Origin: Bacteroides zhangwenhongii
GTDB taxonomy: Bacteria > Bacteroidota > Bacteroidia > Bacteroidales > Bacteroidaceae
Assembly: GCF_009193325.2 (NCBI RefSeq)
Contig: NZ_CP059856.1
Span: forward strand, 1,860,001-1,924,000
Direction of reading: 5' to 3'
Length of the DNA: 64,000 nucleotides
In this document: in pieces, positions 55,752-63,458 of the stretch
Layout of the letters: each line of letters begins with the position of its first letter
Numbering within the stretch: position 1 is the stretch's first letter
The notes under the pieces: model-generated
What the model was told of the DNA's origin: nothing
The model's database searches: none
The model's input: only the letters and a program-made list of their open reading frames with translations
Translations under genes and position numbers: made by a program

Positions 55752-57059
55752 ATGGGATATTTTTCATTGGACATAAAGAAAGCAAAGGGTACATCGGACA
55801 CCACGCAGTCCGACCATATAGAGAGAAAGATAATACCTAAAAACGCAGACCCGGCAAGGACACACCTGAACAGGGTGCTTGTCGAATACCCCGATGGCGT
55901 TCACGGCAGGGATGAAGCGATTGCCCACAGGCTGAACACAGCAGGCATCAGACGGAAAATTACACACGACCAAGTCCGTGTCGTTCGGGTGGTCTTGTCG
56001 GGTACGCACGAGGACATGATGAACATACAGGAAAAAGGAAAGCTCGACGAATGGTGCAACGACAGCATCCAATGGCTGCAAGCCACATTCGGCAAAGACA
56101 ATGTGGTTGCCGCCCATCTGCACATGGACGAGAAGACTCCGCACATCCACGCAGCCGTTGTTCCTATCGTGACGGGTGAAAGGCGCAAAGCCAAGAAAGA
56201 ACAGACGGACGGTAAGCGCAAGTACCGCAAGAAAACAAATTCCGTCCGTTTGTGTGCCGATGACCTGTTCAACCGTCAGACCCTGATTGCCTACCACGAC
56301 AATTACGCAAGGGTGATGACGAAATACGGATTGCAACGTGGGGTACGGGGCTCGGAAGCACGGCACACTACCACCATGCAGTATTATCGGGACTTGAAAA
56401 AGAAAAATGAAACCCTTGAAACCGAAACCAGACTGTTACAGGAGAAGAAAGCCGAGGCACAGGAGGAACTGAAACAGGTAAAAGCGGAAATCCGCACCGA
56501 CAAGCTCAAAAGCGCAGCCACCGATACGGCAACCGCCCTTGCATGCAGTGTGGGTTCTCTTTTCGGAAGTGGAAGAATGAAATCGTTGGAACGCAGGAAC
56601 GAGGACTTGCAAGACCGCATCCTTGAACTTGAAGACGAAGCCCGACAACGGGAACGGCAACAAGCCGAACAGATACAGGAGATAAGAAACGCTTACGAGC
56701 AACAGCACCGCAAGCTGTCGGAGTTTACGGATTTTGTCAGACGCTATTTCCCGTATGTGGAGAAGCTGATGCCTATAATAAACTTCCTGCGTGACCGATT
56801 GGGATTCAATGACGGAATAATCAGAAGACTGTGCGAGTTCAAGGAAGTCGGGATAAAAGGCGAACTCTATTCTTCCGAATTTAACCGAAGTTTTGATACC
56901 CGACACTCCGTCTGTTCCATCAGACAGGACGAAAACGGTAGATTCGATTTCAAGATAGACGGGGTTTCACACGTGAACTGGTTCAGAAAGAAAATGAATG
57001 AGTTTAGAGAAGCTATCGGAATACCGAAACCAAGACAGAATAGGAGTATGAAACTGTAA
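55752..57059 (+). CDS. MobV-family relaxase (Mob/Pre)
   Basis: A 435-residue relaxase. The metal-binding motif H122-L-H-M-D-E-K-T-P-H131-I-H133 is intact, as is the N-terminal 'FSLDIKKAKGTSDTTQSDH' and 'HIERKIIPKNADPARTHLN' region with the conserved Asn/Arg. A coiled coil covers about residues 215-330. MobV enzymes nick at oriT and pilot single-stranded DNA into the recipient. No mobilization partner proteins are encoded, so transfer depends on a helper's coupling system. Confidence 0.93.
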   Translation: MGYFSLDIKKAKGTSDTTQSDHIERKIIPKNADPARTHLNRVLVEYPDGVHGRDEAIAHRLNTAGIRRKITHDQVRVVRVVLSGTHEDMMNIQEKGKLDEWCNDSIQWLQATFGKDNVVAAHLHMDEKTPHIHAAVVPIVTGERRKAKKEQTDGKRKYRKKTNSVRLCADDLFNRQTLIAYHDNYARVMTKYGLQRGVRGSEARHTTTMQYYRDLKKKNETLETETRLLQEKKAEAQEELKQVKAEIRTDKLKSAATDTATALACSVGSLFGSGRMKSLERRNEDLQDRILELEDEARQRERQQAEQIQEIRNAYEQQHRKLSEFTDFVRRYFPYVEKLMPIINFLRDRLGFNDGIIRRLCEFKEVGIKGELYSSEFNRSFDTRHSVCSIRQDENGRFDFKIDGVSHVNWFRKKMNEFREAIGIPKPRQNRSMKL

Positions 57060-57068
57060 ATCAAAAAG

Positions 57069-57105
57069 AATCCGTGATAGTAGAATGGTATATCACGGAT
57101 TTTTC
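57069..57105 (+). terminator. Terminator after the relaxase gene
   Basis: Stem AATCCGTGATA (57069-57079) with its complement (57091-57101) followed by TTTTC. It closes the element backbone before the cargo. Confidence 0.8.
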
Positions 57106-57235
57106 ATACTTTTGTATTGGATTGAGGCAACTCTTTCCATTACATATTGAAAATATCGAGGCGTTATGTCTTCTACTTGTGTGATAAAAGCGCAGGAAAC
57201 TTAGATTCACAGGAAACAAGAGAGGTCGTAATGGT

Positions 57236-57336
57236 CTCCACGTATATGCGTGGGGCTGTTATTCCCATTTCTTTTTCCAAGGTTTTCCTACCACCTTATC
57301 ACAGAGACGTGGATATACAGTACCCACGCTTCGTGG
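57236..57336 (+). other. Structured non-coding stretch between relaxase and cargo
   Basis: The 311-base gap at 57060-57370 has no convincing gene. It holds a 7-bp stem CTCCACG/CGTGGGG (57236-57255, loop TATATG) and a stem CCACG/CGTGG (57324-57336) followed by TTTTATAAAA. CGTGG and CCACG occur four times, so alternative pairings are possible. It may be a small RNA or leader of the next gene. The first stem looks like a type I-E CRISPR repeat, but there is only one copy and no cas genes. Confidence 0.35.
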
Positions 57337-57382
57337 TTTTATAAAAGTCTTTTCTGGGTATTGGTAGACATTGGGAAATAGT

Positions 57383-57727
57383 ATGGCACAGTTAATTAAT
57401 TATGGACGTGAAATGCTTCGCATTAACACTCAGAAAAACACAATCGAGTATTCTACTAATGATGGACGGAGTTGGAATTCTCGTTACACAAGTTCTTCTG
57501 CTGGAATTTTCTATGATTTGTTTCAGTTTGGAAGTGAACTCTTAGCTTGTACTTCAAAAGGAATTTATTATTCTACAAACGAAGGTAGAAGTTGGAACTC
57601 TCGTTATACAGGTTCTTCTGCTGGAACTTTTCAACAACTGAGTACTGATGGACGCTACCTTTTAGCAACAACCAGCAAAGGGCTATATTATTCGTCTAAT
57701 GAAGGTAGAAGTTGGAATAAGCGATAA
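57383..57727 (+). CDS. Small three-repeat Asp-box (BNR-like) protein
   Basis: About 114 residues from the ATG at 57383 (MAQLINYGRE); an in-frame start 12 bases earlier is possible. The motifs STNDGRSWN, STNEGRSWN and SSNEGRSWN fit the Asp-box (S-x-D/N-x-G-x-x-W) and recur every 40 residues. The period is exactly 120 bases and neighbouring units are also alike in DNA ('CGTTAYACAVGTTCTTCTGC'), so they arose by recent duplication. Asp-boxes usually decorate beta-propellers; three are too few for a propeller, so oligomers may form one. No signal peptide. Function unknown. Confidence 0.65.
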   Translation: MAQLINYGREMLRINTQKNTIEYSTNDGRSWNSRYTSSSAGIFYDLFQFGSELLACTSKGIYYSTNEGRSWNSRYTGSSAGTFQQLSTDGRYLLATTSKGLYYSSNEGRSWNKR

Positions 57728-57747
57728 TCACCTATTATTATAGATAT

Positions 57748-57792
57748 ACCTGCTTTGAAAGGAATCGAACGCCACCATTCAAGGCAGGTTTT
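57748..57792 (+). terminator. Terminator after the Asp-box gene
   Basis: Stem ACCTGCTTTGAA (57748-57759) with TTCAAGGCAGGT (57778-57789), one T-G pair, followed by TTTTC. It separates the Asp-box gene from the three-gene cargo operon. Confidence 0.7.
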
Positions 57793-57809
57793 CTATTATC
57801 TTTATACAC

Positions 57810-59267
57810 ATGAGTAATATGAAACTAACACAAAACAGAATTGTAGGCATAACAGCCGTTCTGATTATATTGGCTTGTTTTTTTGCTATTTATTTGCGCT
57901 TGTTTACACAGAAAGAACTATGGTATGAAATGTTTGCTGCCGTTCTCGGTGTAATCATAACCGCAATTATCACTATGATTTTACTTCGAGGACAAAGTGA
58001 CAATGATGTTGAACGAGAAAGAGCTTCAAAAGTCTTTGAGGAAAAACTGCGGATTTATCAGGAGTATCTACAAACGCTTTATGATGTTATAAAAGATGGA
58101 AGTCTTTCAGATGAGGAGAAAATGCAGTTGGAATTTCAAACTTCTTATGTAGCGATGCATTGTTCCCCCTGTTACATAGCATCCGTCAGTACCGCTGTAA
58201 AGAAAATCATTGAATACACTTGTTCGGAAGAATCCAAAGAAATCAACGGAGGAGGTAAAAGCAATACCCCTGAGCCATTATTGGAAAATCTGTTTTGCGT
58301 GGTTGAAGCCTTTAGAAAAGACCTATATGGTGCTGATTTTAAATTCGATTCAGAACATAAACAAACAACATTACTCAATTTTTCAGAAGCTTATCGAAAC
58401 GCCAAAGAGGGGAATGTCAAACAAATAGATAACAAGCAACATCTTGTTGTTGATTTAAATGTATTGTCCCAAAATCCTTTTGCGCAGACAACCAAAGATG
58501 ACAATCAATCTATTCAATCAAAAAATGCAGATACCCAATCTGTGGAATCGTCTGATATGCCTAATCGTGCATTATGGGAAAAAGCCATCAAAAAATGGGA
58601 AGCAGAGAATTGGATAGTTGAAGATTTGCTAAATCAAAGCAATAGTTTGCGTATTACAAGCAACAACGGAAATCCGGGGACTATTGATTTAGGATTTTAT
58701 GAAGGGCATTATTACATCCAAGCAACTTATTTGGGAGATGCTGATTTCTCCAAACCCATTAAATGGGAAAAAGGTGGAAGACGTAGTAAGGGACTATGGT
58801 GGCAATATTTACCTGAACCTTATTTCAGCATCCCCGAAGATGATTTTGCAGAGTCCTTTAATCGTAATCAAGAGTTGCAGCAATATATCATTGATTGCAT
58901 AGAACAATTAAAGGATTTATTAACCCGACATCATCGTACTGCGGAATGGAAAGAAAAAGTTGGAACTTATGACCATTGGAAAACATTCATTTGGTATTGG
59001 GATATGCTTGCTTGCGAATATGATAATGAAGAGGAAGGTATTCCTTATATGGACATTATAGAGAAAGAGAAAAGCGGAAAGGTGCTTGTGCAATTTGCCA
59101 ACCGACAATGCGATACAGAAAAATTGCGCAATACATTAAAAAGGATGGGGTGTGAAGATAAAATACAGCAAGAAGATGGATATGTAATACTGGAGGAAAT
59201 TCCATCTGTTCAAGCAGATGATGTGGCAGAGAGGGTTAAATATTGGATTGAGAAAATTTGCCACTGA
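57810..59267 (+). CDS. Membrane-anchored protein of unknown function (cargo operon gene 1)
   Basis: A 485-residue protein. Two N-terminal membrane helices (about residues 11-32 and 42-60) are followed by a helical segment with 'DVERERASKVFEEKLRIYQE', predicted to be cytoplasmic. A polar Gln/Ser/Asn-rich linker lies at about 215-250. The C-terminal domain (250-485) has 'LWEKAIKKWEAENWIVEDLL', 'TIDLGFYEGHYYIQATYLGD', many Trp/Tyr residues, and ends with two similar alpha/beta units. I recognise no catalytic motif. It precedes a DEDDh exonuclease by 27 bases and a DUF262 nuclease gene, so it may be the sensor or membrane effector of that system (inference). An ATG at 57819 is an alternative start. 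Confidence 0.7.
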   Translation: MSNMKLTQNRIVGITAVLIILACFFAIYLRLFTQKELWYEMFAAVLGVIITAIITMILLRGQSDNDVERERASKVFEEKLRIYQEYLQTLYDVIKDGSLSDEEKMQLEFQTSYVAMHCSPCYIASVSTAVKKIIEYTCSEESKEINGGGKSNTPEPLLENLFCVVEAFRKDLYGADFKFDSEHKQTTLLNFSEAYRNAKEGNVKQIDNKQHLVVDLNVLSQNPFAQTTKDDNQSIQSKNADTQSVESSDMPNRALWEKAIKKWEAENWIVEDLLNQSNSLRITSNNGNPGTIDLGFYEGHYYIQATYLGDADFSKPIKWEKGGRRSKGLWWQYLPEPYFSIPEDDFAESFNRNQELQQYIIDCIEQLKDLLTRHHRTAEWKEKVGTYDHWKTFIWYWDMLACEYDNEEEGIPYMDIIEKEKSGKVLVQFANRQCDTEKLRNTLKRMGCEDKIQQEDGYVILEEIPSVQADDVAERVKYWIEKICH

Positions 59268-59294
59268 CTGCCTGACTCTATACATAAAAAAGCG

Positions 59295-59795
59295 ATGAAG
59301 AATTTTGCAGCTATTGATTTTGAAACAGCAAACCAACACCGTTCAAGTGTTTGTAGTGTAGGAGTTGTAATTGTAAGGAACAATCAAGTTGTGGATAAGT
59401 TTTATAGGCTTATTCATCCTATACCTGATTTTTATTCATATTGGAATACACAAGTACATGGGCTGACAGCAGATGACACGAAAGAAGCTTTGTATTTTCC
59501 CGAAGTATGGTCTGAGGTAGAACCTCTTATACAGGGTTTACCATTAGTGGCACATAACAGTCCTTTTGACGAAAGTTGCTTAAAGGCAGTCTTTCAAGCC
59601 TACAAGATGCCTTATCCAAATTATTGTTTTTATTGTACTTGTAAGGCTTCAAGAAAAGTTTTGGCAGAGAAGCTGCCTAATCATCAATTACAAACTGTAG
59701 CGCAATATTGCGGGTATGATTTAGAAAACCATCATCATGCGCTGGCAGACGCAGAAGCTTGCGCTCAAATAGCTATAAAAATATTAAACATTTAA
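59295..59795 (+). CDS. DEDDh 3'-5' exonuclease (DnaQ/RNase T-like)
   Basis: A 166-residue single-domain exonuclease. The catalytic residues are in place: D8 and E10 (AIDFETA), the second Asp in 'VAHNSPFDESCLK', and the H/D of 'HHALADAEACAQ'. This is the DEDDh class of the DNA polymerase III epsilon/RNase T superfamily, degrading DNA or RNA from the 3' end with two metal ions. It lacks the polymerase-binding tail of true epsilon subunits. Its place between a membrane protein and a DUF262 nuclease, 9 bases before the latter, suggests work within that system, not in host replication. Confidence 0.87.
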   Translation: MKNFAAIDFETANQHRSSVCSVGVVIVRNNQVVDKFYRLIHPIPDFYSYWNTQVHGLTADDTKEALYFPEVWSEVEPLIQGLPLVAHNSPFDESCLKAVFQAYKMPYPNYCFYCTCKASRKVLAEKLPNHQLQTVAQYCGYDLENHHHALADAEACAQIAIKILNI

Positions 59796-59804
59796 AATTG
59801 TTAT

Positions 59805-61541
59805 ATGGAATCAACAACCATTAAAGCCTTATTCGGAAGGCGTAACATTCGCTTCGTCATCCCTGCATACCAAAGGGCTTATGCTTGGGAGAAAAGACAA
59901 TTTATCCAGTTCATAGAAGATTTGGAGGAATGTGAAGTTTGTGATTATTACTTGGGGCATTTCTTATTTGAGCAAGATGGGGATACGCTTTATGTAATTG
60001 ACGGACAACAACGTTTGACCACCTGCATCATCTTTTTCAGAGCTTTTATAAATACATTGAAACATAGAGAGACAGAATGGATGAACGGGAAAGAAGCCGA
60101 TACTATCAAAAATTGGATGGATGACATTGACGACTATTATTTGAAAGATATACGCCATGCAAGGCAAAAATTTATAACCGTAGCTTATGACAATAATTTC
60201 TTTGCGGATACAATCATAGACCACAATATTAATATTTCTCAAGAGGACTTGACTTCCAAATCAAAAAAGTCGATTTATAATGCTCTGACTTATTTTGAGG
60301 AAAAACTAAGTAAAGCCTCAATAGAACAGCTTCTTTCATGGGCTTATTCTTTGGAAAATGCGTCAATTACGACCTATATTGTCAAAAACAAGTTACAAGC
60401 TGCACAGATATTTGCTTATCAAAATGACCGAGGAAAAAGGTTAACTAATTTAGAGGTACTCAAAGCATATTTCATGTTACAGATTTATCAATCACAAAAT
60501 AATGAAGATGATATAGTCTATGTAGAAAAGGCTTTTGAGGAAATCTATCATAACATAGTTCTTGTTACGGTGGAAGAAGATAATGTTCTGAACTATTATT
60601 GGAGAGCTGTAGGTACAAAAGGTTATTATAGCGAAAATGTTATTCGTGAGGTAAAAGCATGGATAAAAGCAGTTTCACAAGAGAAACAGGTTCAAAAAAT
60701 CAAATATTTTGTTAATGGATTATCCAAAGCATTTTGCCTTATTCGACAAATAGAGCAAGACAATTCTTTTTACACAGCGAATTTGAAGAACTTAAACAAT
60801 ATGGCATATGCTTATCCAATACTCATCAAAGCAAAATTGTCGGATGTAGATGATGATGTTTTCATGCGCCTTATCAGGCTAATGGAAAATCTTACATTTA
60901 GGTCATTAATAAGAGGCGGACGAGCTGATATAACAAGTCGCTTGCAAAACGTGTTGCCGAGCGCAAGCGACAATTCAAGTTTTAATAAAATGATTGATAA
61001 TATTATATGGAAACTTAAAAATGACTGGTGGTGGGGATATTGGAGTGATACAGAAATGTACAATCATTTAAAAAGCGGTTGGTTTTATGGAAATCGCGTA
61101 GATAATTACTTATTGTGGAGATATGAACAGTATTTATGTAATAACAATTATCCCACTCCCAAAATATCTTTTGGAGATGTCATATCTAACGAAAGCATAG
61201 AACATATTGCGCCACAGACACAGCCTAATCCCTTAGAAAATGGCTATGGTGTCTATGAAGACAATGAAAATCCAAGTGAGGGTATTGTTTCCGGGGAATG
61301 GTTAAATTGTGTAGGTAATTTAATGTTGATGGCAGGAAGTCAAAATAGCTCATTAGGAAACCGTTCTTTCCCACAGAAATTACAAGTTTATGGTAAAGAC
61401 AATTTATTGAACCAGCAGAAAGAAGTCATTGAATTTGTAGCGGACAAGGATAATCCTGTTTGGGACAAAACAAGCATAGAAAAACGATTTAATAAAATTG
61501 TTCAAGCAGCTAAAGAAATTTGGAACTTAGATAATATTTAA
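59805..61541 (+). CDS. DUF262/DUF1524 protein (GmrSD-like nuclease)
   Basis: A 578-residue protein. The N-terminal DUF262 (ParB-like/GmrS) domain has 'IPAYQRAYAWEKRQ' (residues 19-32), 'YYLGHFLF' and 'VIDGQQRLTT' (64-73), the nucleotide-binding signature of this family. The C-terminal DUF1524 domain is an HNH-type nuclease: H467 in 'SIEHIAPQT', N505 in 'NCVGNLMLM', then 'SQNSSLGNRSFPQKLQVYG'. The GmrS and GmrD halves are fused here, as in many type IV modification-dependent restriction enzymes that use NTP. It is the last cargo gene and ends before a strong terminator. Confidence 0.87.
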   Translation: MESTTIKALFGRRNIRFVIPAYQRAYAWEKRQFIQFIEDLEECEVCDYYLGHFLFEQDGDTLYVIDGQQRLTTCIIFFRAFINTLKHRETEWMNGKEADTIKNWMDDIDDYYLKDIRHARQKFITVAYDNNFFADTIIDHNINISQEDLTSKSKKSIYNALTYFEEKLSKASIEQLLSWAYSLENASITTYIVKNKLQAAQIFAYQNDRGKRLTNLEVLKAYFMLQIYQSQNNEDDIVYVEKAFEEIYHNIVLVTVEEDNVLNYYWRAVGTKGYYSENVIREVKAWIKAVSQEKQVQKIKYFVNGLSKAFCLIRQIEQDNSFYTANLKNLNNMAYAYPILIKAKLSDVDDDVFMRLIRLMENLTFRSLIRGGRADITSRLQNVLPSASDNSSFNKMIDNIIWKLKNDWWWGYWSDTEMYNHLKSGWFYGNRVDNYLLWRYEQYLCNNNYPTPKISFGDVISNESIEHIAPQTQPNPLENGYGVYEDNENPSEGIVSGEWLNCVGNLMLMAGSQNSSLGNRSFPQKLQVYGKDNLLNQQKEVIEFVADKDNPVWDKTSIEKRFNKIVQAAKEIWNLDNI

Positions 61542-61552
61542 AATATTTAAAG

Positions 61553-61597
61553 AAAAAGGCTGGTACTCACAAAAGGGTACTAGCTTTTTCTCTTTTT
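61553..61597 (+). terminator. Terminator of the cargo operon
   Basis: Stem AAAAAGGCTGGTAC (61553-61566) with GTACTAGCTTTTT (61577-61589), followed by CTCTTTTTTG. Confidence 0.8.
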
Positions 61598-61634
61598 TGT
61601 ATTATTGTTCCAATATCTTTCGTACATTTGTATC

Positions 61635-61726
61635 CAACGAGTTGCTTGAATAGCAAATCAAGGCAGAACGCAGTATATAGCACTGTTGCCAAGTCATTAC
61701 CTAAAAAATGGGTAATTCTCCCAAAG
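61635..61726 (-). repeat. Right element end, blocks of the terminal inverted repeat
   Basis: Read on the minus strand from outside inward: CTTTG (61722-61726), ATTACCC (61710-61716), TGCTAT (61677-61682), GATTTGC (61653-61659), AACTCGTTG (61635-61643). Distance from ATTACCC to GATTTGC is 57 here and 59 at the left end; TGCTAT to GATTTGC 23 and 22. A -7-like TACATTTG at 61623-61630 sits just inside it. The rest of 61542-61887 holds two terminators and no gene. Confidence 0.7.
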
Positions 61727-61806
61727 CCCTTTGTATAAGGCAATAACAGAAGTTTTCCAGAATTACTAAAAATTTCTCGATTTACGATGAATTAGAGTAA
61801 ACAAAA

Positions 61807-61838
61807 AATGTACCCCGGACACACTATCGGGGTACATT
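61807..61838 (-). terminator. Terminator of the PadR-PspC operon
   Basis: Perfect 11-bp stem AATGTACCCCG (61807-61817) with its complement (61828-61838); on the minus strand it is followed by TTTTGTTTAC. It lies outside the mobile element, so the element's right end is before 61807. Confidence 0.8.
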
Positions 61839-61887
61839 TACTTATAAAAGAATAAATATTATCCTTTTTTAATAGAATGAGACTTCG

Positions 61888-62985
61888 TTAAGAGCAGTGC
61901 AAGCCATACAAAGGCAGTTGCCAGCCAAGAGCTGAAAGATTAATAATCATTATGACTACACCCAATATCCATAGAATCAATAGCGACCATTTCAAGCCTG
62001 TTCCCATCGGTGACCAATGGAATAATTGCCGCAAGATAGTATATAAGAAAGCCCCTAATGGAATACCGATGAGGGCAACTCCGGCAATCGTACCCAGCAG
62101 TGTCATCATTAGAGATACGGAAGCAACCGGCATCCAGTCGATGGCAGGCAGCATCTCGCAAAGCAGTGCTCCTCCGCTAACTGCCACGGCAATTGCTGCA
62201 AACACCAGCACCACCAGTACAACAGCCAGTACGAACAAAACAGGGCAGCAGAGAATGACAAGAGCTACCAGAAATATTTTAAAGAGAACAGCAGCAATGG
62301 AAACAAATACATCACCTATTTTTTGAAGAAAGGTACGAGGTTTACCGGAATTCATATAGTTATTGACTCCGTCCGCTACGCGTTCGAAACCGTCTGTCAC
62401 TGTTTTTCCAATATTTTCAATGGTCACTGCTTCTCCACGCATACTCAATTTTTCTGCGGCAGTACGGGCTTCTGGAATAACAATCCATCCGATAATATAA
62501 AGTATAATCATCGGGCAATAAGGTACAAACACCAGGATAATCATCAGTATACGCACCAATGTAACGTCCCAACCAAAGTAAGCTGCCAATCCTGCCGCTA
62601 CACCTCCCAACAATTTATTATCCGGATCACGGAACCAGCTACGTTGAGCAGAAGCTTGTGTACTGCCTTGATTAGCGGACGATGTTTGTTCCGTTCTTTT
62701 CTGTGAGTCCATATCCTCATCAGCAATTCCAAAGTCTTCCGGTTTGCCTACGCGGGCGATGATTTCTTCTACATCTAAAACTGTGATGACCTGTTTTCCT
62801 CCATTTACTTTCTCGGCAAACAGTTCGGCAATACGCATCTCAATATCGTTTACGATCTCTTCCGCACCCTCCTGTTTACGAAAGTAATGTTTGAGGTTAG
62901 ACAGATAATTGTCTAACAATCGGTAGGCATCATCATCTATATGATAGACAATTCCTCCTAAATTTATGGTCAATGTCTTTTTCAT
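61888..62985 (-). CDS. PspC-domain membrane protein
   Basis: A 365-residue protein. An N-terminal soluble part (about residues 1-95: 'KKTLTINLGGIVYHIDDDAY', 'LDVEEIIARVGKPEDFG') is followed by the PspC domain ('RSWFRDPDNKLLGGVAAGLA', 'AYFGWDVTLVRILMIILVFV', residues 114-165) and four or five membrane helices up to the C-terminus. PspC proteins respond to envelope stress in other bacteria. It begins 21 bases after padR and is probably controlled by it. Confidence 0.87.
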   Translation of the reverse strand: MKKTLTINLGGIVYHIDDDAYRLLDNYLSNLKHYFRKQEGAEEIVNDIEMRIAELFAEKVNGGKQVITVLDVEEIIARVGKPEDFGIADEDMDSQKRTEQTSSANQGSTQASAQRSWFRDPDNKLLGGVAAGLAAYFGWDVTLVRILMIILVFVPYCPMIILYIIGWIVIPEARTAAEKLSMRGEAVTIENIGKTVTDGFERVADGVNNYMNSGKPRTFLQKIGDVFVSIAAVLFKIFLVALVILCCPVLFVLAVVLVVLVFAAIAVAVSGGALLCEMLPAIDWMPVASVSLMMTLLGTIAGVALIGIPLGAFLYTILRQLFHWSPMGTGLKWSLLILWILGVVIMIINLSALGWQLPLYGLHCS

Positions 62986-63006
62986 TTTTATTTCTTCTTT
63001 TTCGGA

Positions 63007-63333
63007 TTATCTATTGGCAATATGATTCACTGTTTCATTGAGTTCTTTCCAGGAAATTTCAAGTTCACCCAAAAAGACTTCTCCCAGTTCGGTCAATTTA
63101 TAGTATTTACGGGGAGGTCCTTGAGTAGATTCTACCCATTCATAACTTAACAGGTCGTCATTTTTCAGACGGGTAAGCAATGGATACAAGGTACCTTCCA
63201 CCACGATCAGCTGGGCTTCTTTCAATTTTTGAATGATATCAGAAGCATAAGAGGGTTCCTTGTGTAGCAAAAGCATGATGCAATATTCAAGCATGCCTTT
63301 TCTCATCTGTGATTTTACATTGTTTACTTTCAT
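63007..63333 (-). CDS. PadR-family transcriptional regulator
   Basis: A 108-residue winged-helix repressor: 'QMRKGMLEYCIMLLLHKEPS', 'YASDIIQKLKEAQLIVVEGT', 'LYPLLTRLKNDDLLSYEWVE' and 'GPPRKYYKLTELG' are classical PadR motifs. Short form (PadR-s2) without a long C-terminal domain. It forms an operon with the PspC gene, an arrangement common in Bacteroidetes, and probably represses its own promoter through the tandem repeats at 63363-63395. Confidence 0.9.
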   Translation of the reverse strand: MKVNNVKSQMRKGMLEYCIMLLLHKEPSYASDIIQKLKEAQLIVVEGTLYPLLTRLKNDDLLSYEWVESTQGPPRKYYKLTELGEVFLGELEISWKELNETVNHIANR

Positions 63334-63353
63334 TATGTACTTCTTTTAGACGC

Positions 63354-63395
63354 ACAAATATATGCATTACTTTAGTACCTTGCATTACAAAGTAC
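63354..63395 (-). promoter_or_regulatory. PadR promoter and tandem operator-like repeats
   Basis: Two head-to-tail repeats, TGCATTACTTTAGTAC (63363-63378) and TGCATTACAAAGTAC (63381-63395), lie upstream of padR next to a minus-strand -7 box TATATTTG (63354-63361). A repressor bound there would block the promoter. Confidence 0.6.
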
Positions 63396-63458
63396 TATAA
63401 ATTAATAATAATTAAAACATTAGAGACTTTCCACCTTATTATAAAAAGAAATAATGGC

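Larger units (their letters stand above)
51005..61730. mobile_element. Integrated mobilizable element (IntDOT-like integrase, MobV relaxase) with cargo
   Basis: The element is delimited by conserved blocks near both ends in inverted order. It holds integrase, replication/primase genes, an oriT-like region, a relaxase, and four cargo genes. It has no conjugative (Tra) genes, so it would need a helper ICE or plasmid to move. About 297 bases before the integrase and 346 bases after the last gene contain no gene. Exact junctions are not proven: a TTTGCAAA palindrome at 51005 and CAAAGCCCTTTG at 61722 are the best core-like sites. The flanking MBL and PspC genes were presumably neighbours before insertion. 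Confidence 0.75.

Noticed and set aside
55764..56366. A 200-codon open frame opposite the relaxase gene
   Set aside because: Shadow of the MobV gene, which has all its catalytic motifs on the plus strand.
57234..57262. CRISPR array
   Set aside because: One repeat-like hairpin only, no second copy, no spacers and no cas genes in the window.
57147..57344. A 65-codon frame from a TTG after the relaxase
   Set aside because: No usual start, no motif, and it runs through two RNA-like hairpins.
61691..61716. TCATTACC shared by both junction regions (51013 and 61694) as a direct-repeat attachment site
   Set aside because: Only eight bases match, and the same region fits better as part of the inverted terminal blocks; kept as an unproven alternative.
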